Source: Deltaproteobacteria bacterium
GTDB taxonomy: Bacteria; Desulfobacterota; Syntrophia; Syntrophales; UBA2210
Reading direction: 5' to 3'
DNA: 7,051 nt
Assembly (NCBI GenBank): GCA_016935875.1
Contig: JAFGQD010000203.1
Span: forward strand, 1-7,051
The position numbers and the translations under genes were made by a program. Below, piece after piece: positions 1 through 5,391 of this stretch (position 1 is its first letter; each line of letters starts with the position of its first letter). Under the pieces are notes generated by a model. The model had not been told where the DNA came from and did not search any database. It saw only the letters and a list, made by a program, of their open reading frames with translations.

Positions 1-634
1 CCATCTGGAGGAAACCCAGAAAGAGGTTGAGAAAAGAGGCCGGAGATTCCTGGGAATCGAGGCGGATCTCTCAAACATCGCCGTGATCGGGAAGATCGTC
101 GAAAAGGCCGTGGGTCAATTCGGCAAGGTCGATATCCTCGTCAACAACGCGGGGATCATCCGGCGGGCGGAAGCCATTGAGTTTTCCGAAAAGGACTGGG
201 ATGACGTAATGAACATCAATCTCAAGACAGTCTTTTTCTTCGCCCAGGCAGTGGCGCGTCAGTTCGTGAAACAGAAGACGGGAGGGAAGATCATCAATGT
301 CGCCTCAATGCTCTCCTTCCAGGGGGGGATTCGGGTTCCGTCCTATACGGCGAGCAAGAGCGGGGTGATGGGAATCACCCGGCTCCTGGCAAACGAATGG
401 GCGCAATATGATATTAATATCAATGCGATCGCCCCGGGATACATGGCGACGGACAACACTGCGCCGATCCGGCAGGATCCGAAACGGAGCGAAGATATCC
501 TCCAACGCATTCCCGCAGGGAGGTGGGGAACCCCGGAAGACTTGCGGGGGGTGGCCGTCTTCCTCGCTTCCGAGGCGTCCCGGTATGTGAACGGCTATAC
601 GATCGCCGTCGACGGCGGGTGGCTCGCGAGATAA
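1..634 (+). CDS. kduD: 2-dehydro-3-deoxy-D-gluconate 5-dehydrogenase (KduD), 3' part
   Basis: Cytoplasmic short-chain dehydrogenase that interconverts 3-deoxy-D-glycero-2,5-hexodiulosonate and 2-keto-3-deoxygluconate with NAD(H) in pectin/alginate uronate breakdown. The gene enters from the left. The reading frame is open from base 2, giving about 210 residues against about 253 for E. coli KduD, so roughly 43 N-terminal residues, including the Gly-rich dinucleotide-binding loop, lie outside. Visible SDR elements are NNAG at 143-154, the catalytic Ser codon at 305-307, Tyr at 344-346 and Lys at 356-358 (YTASK; Ser is 13 residues before Tyr as expected). Stretches such as FSEKDWDDVMN, ASMLSFQGGIRVPSYTASKS, IPAGRWG and the C-terminal NGYTIAVDGGWLAR match KduD as I remember it, beyond generic SDR similarity. 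An internal GTG at 83 is not the true start. The neighbouring kdgF supports the assignment. Confidence 0.93.
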   Translation, partial: HLEETQKEVEKRGRRFLGIEADLSNIAVIGKIVEKAVGQFGKVDILVNNAGIIRRAEAIEFSEKDWDDVMNINLKTVFFFAQAVARQFVKQKTGGKIINVASMLSFQGGIRVPSYTASKSGVMGITRLLANEWAQYDININAIAPGYMATDNTAPIRQDPKRSEDILQRIPAGRWGTPEDLRGVAVFLASEASRYVNGYTIAVDGGWLAR

Positions 635-707
635 ATACTTTTCCCCGGCTCAATGGCATGTTTTTCATGAGGTTGGAAAACTGCGGGTTCAGTGGGTTAC
701 AGGTATA

Positions 708-725
708 CTCCATCAACGGATGGAG
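708..725 (+). repeat. Perfect 7-bp hairpin between kduD and kdgF
   Basis: CTCCATC (708-714) and GATGGAG (719-725) form a perfect 7-bp stem around an AACG tetraloop in the 166-nt spacer between kduD and kdgF. No T-run follows, so it is not an intrinsic terminator. It may be an mRNA processing or stability element, or chance. A TATACT hexamer overlaps its left edge (704-709) but has no convincing -35 partner. Confidence 0.35.
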
Positions 726-800
726 GTGTTCTCCCAAAAAGATACGATTCGGGTTGCGATTCAGTAAAAAAAACAAATCCTTAACAGGAAAGGAGTACAC

Positions 801-1133
801 ATGAATGTATGCAAAATTTCCGAGTCAACACCGGTCGAGATTAAGCCGGGACGGACACGCCGCATGCTTCATACGGACCACCTGATGATGGTTGCCTTCG
901 ACTTTGCTGATGGTCCTGCCGCACAGCCGGATCCTCCCCACACCCATCCCCATGAACAGGTGACCTATGTGGTGGAGGGAGAAGTCATGTTTTTCATCGG
1001 CGAGGAATCCAACCGGCTCGCTCCGGGGGATATGGTAGCCGTTCCCCCCGACCTGCCCCACCGGATTCAACTGCTGACTCCGACCGCCCGTCTGATCGAC
1101 ACCTTCACGCCGCTGCGTCAGGATTTTCTATAA
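801..1133 (+). CDS. kdgF: KdgF-type cupin (unsaturated uronate linearisation)
   Basis: Small single-domain cupin of 110 residues, the usual KdgF size. KdgF converts the 4,5-unsaturated monouronates released from pectin or alginate into the linear 4-deoxy-5-keto-uronate, two steps upstream of KduD. The cupin metal site is readable: H47 and H49 in HTHPHEQ, Q53, and H87 in PPDLPH. The C-terminal D100-x-F102-T-P-x-R106-x-DFL is the conserved KdgF tail, which in the characterised enzymes carries catalytic Asp/Phe/Arg residues. The ATG at 801 follows GGAAAGGAG (787-795) at good distance. It lies 166 nt after kduD on the same strand, so the two are probably co-expressed for uronate catabolism. Other small cupins share the HxH motif, but the tail motif plus the kduD neighbour makes KdgF the best call. 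Confidence 0.85.
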   Translation: MNVCKISESTPVEIKPGRTRRMLHTDHLMMVAFDFADGPAAQPDPPHTHPHEQVTYVVEGEVMFFIGEESNRLAPGDMVAVPPDLPHRIQLLTPTARLIDTFTPLRQDFL

Positions 1134-1245
1134 CCCCAGAGTTGAGCGGTGACGTGGAAATCGTCTGTTAACACTCTCTTCCCAGGGCGGACAGGAAGTC
1201 CGGACGTGTGTTCGACAACCGTGATTGGCAAAAAAATAAAAAAGC

Positions 1246-1272
1246 TTGATTTATTCGGAGAATTCCTTTAAG
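1246..1272 (+). promoter_or_regulatory. Tentative sigma-70-like promoter for the attenuated operon
   Basis: A promoter is needed between kdgF and the leader ORF. The AT-rich block 1229-1275 is the best place. TTGATT (1246-1251) and TTTAAG (1267-1272) are possible -35/-10 hexamers with a short 15-nt spacer. This would start RNA near 1279 and give a leader of about 165 nt, typical for an attenuator. An alternative is TTGGCA (1225-1230) with TTTATT (1250-1255) at 19 nt. Neither is a strong match. Between 1134 and 1224 I see nothing coding and no intrinsic terminator for kdgF, only a small GC hairpin (CGGAC 1188-1192 / GTCCG 1198-1202) without a T-run. Confidence 0.25.
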
Positions 1273-1305
1273 AACTAAGCAACTGTAGTAAAAGAGCGAG
1301 GAAAG

Positions 1306-1383
1306 ATGAAAGCTTTTAACAGACTCTCAACCGGTTGGTGGTGGTGGCAGAAAATATCAGGGGGAGGTCTGTTCGGCGCGTAA
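1306..1383 (+). CDS. Tryptophan leader peptide (trpL-type), 25 aa, WWWW
   Basis: A 25-codon ORF, ATG 1306 to TAA 1381-1383, preceded by GAGGAAAG (1298-1305). An in-frame TAA at 1276-1278 and no other start codon fix the ATG at 1306. Residues 11-14 are four consecutive Trp codons (TGG, 1336-1347). The peptide starts MKAF, like many leader peptides, and has no other recognisable domain; residues 15-25 are small and Gly-rich. Its role would be as a ribosome-stalling sensor for charged tRNA-Trp rather than as a protein. Placement supports this: it lies just before a set of alternative RNA helices and an intrinsic terminator, and 99 nt before the iorAB-TRAP operon. The GGT-like repeat (GGTTGGTGGTGGTGG) could produce Trp codons by low complexity alone, but the matched helices argue against coincidence. 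It resembles E. coli trpL, which is shorter (14 aa, two Trp), in logic and not in sequence. Confidence 0.82.
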   Translation: MKAFNRLSTGWWWWQKISGGGLFGA

Positions 1384-1407
1384 CAGCAGGGAAACATAGC
1401 AAACTGT

Positions 1408-1445
1408 AAAGGTCGTGAACAGATGATGTTCACGGCCTTTTTTTT
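1408..1445 (+). terminator. Intrinsic (rho-independent) attenuator terminator
   Basis: AAAGGTCGTGAAC (1408-1420) pairs with GTTCACGGCCTTT (1428-1440) over 13 bp with one T-G wobble, closing a 7-nt loop (AGATGAT). An uninterrupted T-run of 8 occupies 1438-1445. It stands 37 nt before the iorA start and does not reach the iorA ribosome-binding site (1472-1479), so it acts on transcription and not by hiding the start. It could be read simply as the end of an upstream unit, but the leader ORF and the antiterminator pairing make it an attenuator. The opposite strand lacks a comparable T-run, so it is one-directional. Confidence 0.93.
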
Positions 1446-1482
1446 GGAATAAGGTAAGCACCTGTCGATTGAAGGAGGTCAA

Positions 1483-3324
1483 GTGGAAATAGAGATGGAA
1501 CAGAAAATCTTAATGGGAAATGAAGCGATTGGACGAGGTCTGGTTGAATCGGGCTGTTCGCTGGTTTCCTCCTATCCGGGGACACCTGCTTCAGAGATAC
1601 TGGAGTCGGTTGTCACCTTTGCCGGGGAAACGGAAACGCCGATGCATATCGAGTGGTCCGTCAATGAAAAGGTGGCCTATGAGGTTGCCCTGGGACATAG
1701 TTATACGGGAAAGCGTTCCGCCGTTGCCATGAAACAGGTGGGGCTGAACGTAGCATCCGATCCCTTTATGCGGTCTGCCTATCTGGGCGTTACCGGCGGG
1801 TTTGTGGTTGTTGTCGCCGATGATCCCGGTCCTCACAGTTCACAGACGGAGCAGGATAGCCGATCTTTCGCTCAGTTTGCCAGGATTCCCGTTTTTGATC
1901 CCTCAAACCCCGCAGAAGCAAAAGAGATGGTAGGAAGGGCCTTTGAGCTTTCGGAACAATATGAACTTCCTGTCATGTTACGGCCCACGACACGGGTCTG
2001 CCATGCCCGGCAGAATGTGAGCTGCCTGTCTCCGGAAGTCCTTTCCCGAAAGGCGCAGTTCGAAAGGAATCCGGGCCGCTGGGTTGCCACACCGAAGTTT
2101 CTCACCGATCTTCACCGTCAGCTTAATGATAAGATCGATGCAATAGCCGGACTTGTAGAATTATACCCTTCCTGTGTCAAGGGTGACGGTTCAATGGATA
2201 GATACTGCATCGTATCGTCGGGAGTCGCCTATGCCAATACCTATGAAATTCTGGAAGATCTGGGATTCATCGGGAAAGTAGATCTGTTCAAAGTCGATGT
2301 TCCCTATCCGTTGAACAGACATTTTATCGAACATATCACCTCAGAGTATACGAAGATACTGGTTATCGAGGAAACCTATCCCACCATTGAAATGCAGCTG
2401 TCGAACCGGGCGATTGCGGGACGAATCTCGAAGGCTGTTCCCGATTATGGAGAATTAACGCCTGAGATTATCGAGAAAGTCCTGAAGGCGTTTTTGAATG
2501 TGCCCGGAAAAGGCGAACCTGATGCGGAGGAGGGGGGAGTCAGACCGAGTCTGTGTCCCGGGTGTTCCCACAGGGCGGCGTTCTACGCGATCAGGAAAAC
2601 CTTCCCGAAGGGTATCCTTCCCAGTGATATCGGTTGCTATACCCTGGGAATGAACCTCGGTGCCGTCGATACCTGCCACTGCATGGGCGCTGGCATTAGT
2701 CAGGGTGCGGGACTGTATCATGCCTACGCCGCGGATAGCTCCGACTATCCCACCGTTGTTGCCACCATCGGTGACTCAACCTTCTTTCACGCGGGCATTC
2801 CGGGGCTTATCAATGCCGTTTTTACGGGGGCGAGATTTATTGTGGTGATTCTCGATAATTCGACCACTGCCATGACGGGAAATCAGCCCACACCGCAGGT
2901 GGGGATCATGGCTGATGGAACCCCGGGGAATACCGTTTATATCCCCGATCTTGTGAAGGCGAGTGGGGTCAGGTTTTTGCGGGAATCCGATCCCTACGAT
3001 CTTGACTCCTTCATCTCCACCCTCAAGGAAGCGGACCGCTTCTGCCGGAGTGATGAAGGAGGTGTGGCCGTTATCATTGCAAAACACCCCTGTATCATGG
3101 ATCGGGAGGCGCGGAAGAAACAGATCCGGTACCGGGTGACCGTGACCGAAGAATGCACGGGATGCAACGTGTGTATGAAACAGTTCGAGTGTCCCTCTCT
3201 CATCTTTGATGAAGCGTCGGAGAAGGTCTCTGTTGATCAGAACAGTTGTATCGGCTGCGGTATTTGTAGTTCGGTATGCCCGGTGGGAGCGATTGTTGCA
3301 GAGGAAGTCGGAGGTAAAAAGTGA
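1483..3324 (+). CDS. iorA: Indolepyruvate:ferredoxin oxidoreductase, alpha subunit
   Basis: Large subunit (613 aa, normal for IorA) of the cytoplasmic, oxygen-sensitive enzyme interconverting arylpyruvate + CoA + oxidised ferredoxin and arylacetyl-CoA + CO2 + reduced ferredoxin. Domains in order: N-terminal pyrimidine-binding/transketolase-like region with YPGTPASE (31-38), NEKVAYE (61-67), MKQVGLN (83-89) and DDPGPHSSQTEQDSR (113-127); a linker domain; a TPP-binding domain with CPGC (358-361), GDS (430-432) and N459 in LDNSTTAMTG; and a C-terminal two-cluster ferredoxin domain with Cys 558/561/564/570 and 589/592/595/599. The first cluster has five residues before the last Cys (CxxCxxCx5CP), longer than the usual three. 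The GTG start at 1483 is chosen because the strong AAGGAGGT (1472-1479) fits it; the in-frame ATG at 1495 is too far away. First gene of a five-gene operon under the Trp attenuator. The substrate (indole-, phenyl- or hydroxyphenylpyruvate) is not decided by sequence alone. Confidence 0.95.
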   Translation: MEIEMEQKILMGNEAIGRGLVESGCSLVSSYPGTPASEILESVVTFAGETETPMHIEWSVNEKVAYEVALGHSYTGKRSAVAMKQVGLNVASDPFMRSAYLGVTGGFVVVVADDPGPHSSQTEQDSRSFAQFARIPVFDPSNPAEAKEMVGRAFELSEQYELPVMLRPTTRVCHARQNVSCLSPEVLSRKAQFERNPGRWVATPKFLTDLHRQLNDKIDAIAGLVELYPSCVKGDGSMDRYCIVSSGVAYANTYEILEDLGFIGKVDLFKVDVPYPLNRHFIEHITSEYTKILVIEETYPTIEMQLSNRAIAGRISKAVPDYGELTPEIIEKVLKAFLNVPGKGEPDAEEGGVRPSLCPGCSHRAAFYAIRKTFPKGILPSDIGCYTLGMNLGAVDTCHCMGAGISQGAGLYHAYAADSSDYPTVVATIGDSTFFHAGIPGLINAVFTGARFIVVILDNSTTAMTGNQPTPQVGIMADGTPGNTVYIPDLVKASGVRFLRESDPYDLDSFISTLKEADRFCRSDEGGVAVIIAKHPCIMDREARKKQIRYRVTVTEECTGCNVCMKQFECPSLIFDEASEKVSVDQNSCIGCGICSSVCPVGAIVAEEVGGKK

Positions 3325-3821
3325 AACAGCAGATTATTGTCAGTGGAAAGGGCGGGCAGGGCGTTCTCTTTGTGACGCGCCTTCTTGCCGAAGCGGGACT
3401 GGAAATGGGACTCGATGTCTTGACGGCGGAAACGCACGGAATGGCCATGCGCGGTGGAACCGTGATCTCCCATGTAAAGATCGGATCTTTTAAGAGTCCT
3501 CTTATACGAAAGGGCCTGGCCGATACCGGGCTGTTTTTTACACATTCCAATGTTGCCATTCATTCCAGCTATCTCAAACCGGATGGCTCCCGTGTGGTGA
3601 ATACGGATCGCGGCGGTGCATATGCGGCGATCGACGCCACGAAATACGCCAGGGAAATCGGGTCACTGCTGGTGACCAACCTTGTTCTTCTGGGGTATGC
3701 CGTCTCGCAGGAGGCCCTCTTCTGTGATGAGGCGGTAATGAAAAAAGTTATCAAAGAGGCTTCTCATCCCCGGAATGTTGATCTTAATCTCCGGGGATTT
3801 GATAGGGGATTACAACTATAA
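3321..3821 (+). CDS. iorB: Indolepyruvate:ferredoxin oxidoreductase, beta subunit
   Basis: Gamma-type domain subunit partnering IorA. At 166 residues it is somewhat shorter than the usual 190-200 for IorB, lacking part of the C-terminal tail, but the core is intact: GKGGQG (9-14) near the N-terminus and ETHGMAMRGG (37-46), the conserved loop of this family, then a Rossmann-like body. The GTG start at 3321 overlaps the iorA stop by 4 nt (GTGA) and is preceded by GGAGG (3310-3314), showing translational coupling and fitting a one-to-one complex. The gene ends at 3821, where the ribosome-binding site of the next gene begins. No frameshift or stop suggests decay, so the short length is probably a natural variant. 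Confidence 0.92.
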   Translation: MKQQIIVSGKGGQGVLFVTRLLAEAGLEMGLDVLTAETHGMAMRGGTVISHVKIGSFKSPLIRKGLADTGLFFTHSNVAIHSSYLKPDGSRVVNTDRGGAYAAIDATKYAREIGSLLVTNLVLLGYAVSQEALFCDEAVMKKVIKEASHPRNVDLNLRGFDRGLQL

Positions 3822-3834
3822 AAGGAGGTTTTTC

Positions 3835-4869
3835 ATGAAAACAGAAAAGAGATTAATGAAAAAGATTGGCGTTTCTATGGTGGCGATAGTACTGTGCGCG
3901 ATGGTTGCCGTACCGGCGGTTTCGGCAAAATCAACGACACTGTCCTACGCGAACTTTCCCCCGGCGTCCACCTTTCCCTGCGTGCAGATGGAACAATGGA
4001 AAAAAGAGGTTGAGCGCCGCACAAATGGAAGCATTAAAATCAACACCTTTCCGGGTGGCACGCTCCTGGGAGCAAAAAACATGTTCGACGGCGTTGTAGC
4101 GGGACAGGCCGATATCGGCTGTTTTGCCATGTCCTATCACCCGGGGCGTTTCCCCGTGGTCGAAGCAATCGACCTGCCGCTGGGATGGCCGAACGCGACG
4201 GTGGCAAGCATGTCGCTTCTTGATCTGTATGATAAATACCGGCCCGAGTCCTTTGGTAAGGTAAAGGTGCTTACTCTGTTTACCTGTCCTCCGGCCAATA
4301 TCATGTCGATAAACCCCGTGCGAACACTGGAGGACCTGAAAGGAATGGAGATACGGGCGGCGGGGACCGGGGTCAAGGTCTTCGAGCTCCTTGGTGCCAG
4401 CCCTATCGGGATGCCCCAGTCGGATGTTCCCGACGCGCTTCATAAAAAAGTTATCCAGGGGATGGCTTCTTCTCTCGAGGTGATGAAGGACTTCAACTAT
4501 GCCGAGTACTGCCGGTATATTACCATGACCAACCTCCAGGTTGTGACCTTCGGCGTGGTGATGAATCTCGACCGCTGGAACTCCCTGCCCGCCGATGCGC
4601 AGAAAGTACTCGATGGTCTATACCGCGAACAGGCAGAGTGGACGGGACGCTATGTTGATGAACACGTTAATGAAGCTGTCCGTTGGTCAAAAGAGAAGTA
4701 CGATGTTGAGGTGATCGAGTTTGGTCCCGAAGACGAGGCCGCAAAGAACAAGCGCCTTTCGCCTCTCGTTGACGGATATATTCAACGAGCAGGATCAAAG
4801 GTGCCGGCCGTGAAAATTATTGATGATATTATGACGTTCAAAAAGATCAATACGGGAAAATATCAGTAG
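3835..4869 (+). CDS. dctP: TRAP transporter periplasmic substrate-binding protein (DctP family)
   Basis: Soluble receptor delivering a carboxylate-bearing solute to the DctQM membrane complex. From ATG 3835 it is 344 aa. This start is chosen over an in-frame ATG 60 nt upstream because AAAGGAGGT (3821-3829) sits just before it and because it gives a proper signal peptide: positive MKTEKRLMKK, a hydrophobic stretch, and likely cleavage after AVSA at residue 31, leaving a mature protein starting KSTTLSYA. Family elements include FPGGTLLGAKNMFDGVVAGQ followed by ADIG, then EDLKGMEIRAAGTG with R174, the Arg position that in this family binds the ligand carboxylate. The ligand cannot be read from sequence. 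Because it is co-transcribed with iorAB under a Trp attenuator, an aromatic acid is more likely than a C4-dicarboxylate despite the family name. It lies 13 nt after iorB. Confidence 0.93.
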   Translation: MKTEKRLMKKIGVSMVAIVLCAMVAVPAVSAKSTTLSYANFPPASTFPCVQMEQWKKEVERRTNGSIKINTFPGGTLLGAKNMFDGVVAGQADIGCFAMSYHPGRFPVVEAIDLPLGWPNATVASMSLLDLYDKYRPESFGKVKVLTLFTCPPANIMSINPVRTLEDLKGMEIRAAGTGVKVFELLGASPIGMPQSDVPDALHKKVIQGMASSLEVMKDFNYAEYCRYITMTNLQVVTFGVVMNLDRWNSLPADAQKVLDGLYREQAEWTGRYVDEHVNEAVRWSKEKYDVEVIEFGPEDEAAKNKRLSPLVDGYIQRAGSKVPAVKIIDDIMTFKKINTGKYQ

Positions 4870-4887
4870 AAATCGGAGATCATTGCC

Positions 4888-5391
4888 ATGACGAATCTAA
4901 TTGGATGCCTGGAGAGGATGAGCCGTATTCTGAATAGCCTTCTGATCGCGATTGCCGGCTTTTTCCTCGTGGCAATGATGTCTCTGGCCTGCGCGAATGT
5001 GGCGCTCCGGAGTTTCGGAATTCCCATAAAGGGTACCTTCGAGCTTATGGGGTTCTTTGGTGCCGTCATAGCCGCTTTCGCACTGGCCAAGACACAGATA
5101 CAACGGCAACATATCGCCGTAGACGTGCTGATCAGGGTTTTCCCGGCCAGGGTAAAACGTATTCTCAGTGCCATTAATTATCTGATCGGTACGATCTTTT
5201 TCCTGTTGGCTGCCTGGCAGACCGGGCGACTGGGGACAAATCTCTGGGAAGTCCACGAATTGTCCGAGACTCTCCGAATGGTGTATTTCCCCTTTGTGTA
5301 TGCCGTCTCTCTCGGTTGCGTGATGATCGCTCTGGTGCTGATGATTGAACTGTTGAAAGTCTTTAATGGAGAAGGGGAAAAGGATTCATGA
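4888..5391 (+). CDS. dctQ: TRAP transporter small membrane subunit (DctQ family)
   Basis: Inner-membrane small subunit of the TRAP transporter, 167 aa, normal for the family. Four hydrophobic segments are visible at about residues 16-38, 51-68, 92-113 and 131-155. The conserved QHIAVDV (74-80) follows the second one, and the upstream RSFGIPIKGTFELMGF resembles the family's pattern around a conserved Glu. The ATG at 4888 follows GGAGAT (4875-4880) and is 18 nt after dctP. Its end overlaps dctM by 4 nt (ATGA), so the two membrane subunits are translationally coupled. It has no catalytic site of its own; it assembles with DctM for sodium-driven uptake. Confidence 0.92.
   Translation: MTNLIGCLERMSRILNSLLIAIAGFFLVAMMSLACANVALRSFGIPIKGTFELMGFFGAVIAAFALAKTQIQRQHIAVDVLIRVFPARVKRILSAINYLIGTIFFLLAAWQTGRLGTNLWEVHELSETLRMVYFPFVYAVSLGCVMIALVLMIELLKVFNGEGEKDS

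Larger units (their letters stand above)
1306..1445 (+). promoter_or_regulatory. Translation-coupled transcription attenuator (Trp-sensing)
   Basis: Three competing helices are readable. Helix 1:2 pairs 1318-1328 with 1362-1373 (core AACAGAC with GTCTGTT, extended by CTC(T)/GGGA pairs around one bulged G at 1366), with the four Trp codons in its loop. Helix 2:3 (antiterminator) pairs TCTGTTC 1368-1374 with GAACAGA 1417-1423, extendable by G-U pairs at both ends. Helix 3:4 is the terminator, 1408-1420 with 1428-1440. AACAGA occurs in both segment 1 (1318-1323) and segment 3 (1418-1423), competing for the single TCTGTT at 1368-1373. A ribosome stalled on codons 1336-1347 would mask segment 1 and free segment 2 to break the terminator. 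A ribosome at the stop codon (1381) would cover segment 2, so the terminator forms. Pairings were done by eye, without energies. Confidence 0.8.

Noticed and set aside
701..709. TATACT as -10 box of a separate kdgF promoter
   Set aside because: No acceptable -35 hexamer at 16-18 nt upstream and no extended -10 TG. It cannot be supported by sequence alone.
420..800. Minus-strand ORF of 126 codons overlapping the end of kduD
   Set aside because: Antisense shadow of kduD and the spacer: Arg/Ser/Pro-rich composition, no recognisable domain, and it contradicts a strongly conserved coding strand.
1188..1202. CGGAC/GTCCG hairpin as a possible terminator for kdgF
   Set aside because: The stem is only 5 bp and no T-run follows.
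1225..1245. TGGCA followed by GC, examined as a sigma-54 -24/-12 promoter
   Set aside because: The GG-to-GC distance is 17 nt, not the required 12, and there is no TTGC-type -12 element.
1261..1290. AACT-containing stretch examined as a TrpR operator
   Set aside because: No palindrome of the TrpR type is present. Trp control here is explained by the attenuator without a repressor site.
3931..4443. Minus-strand ORF of 170 codons inside dctP
   Set aside because: Antisense to a gene with signal peptide and family motifs. His/Arg-rich translation without recognisable features; typical shadow ORF.
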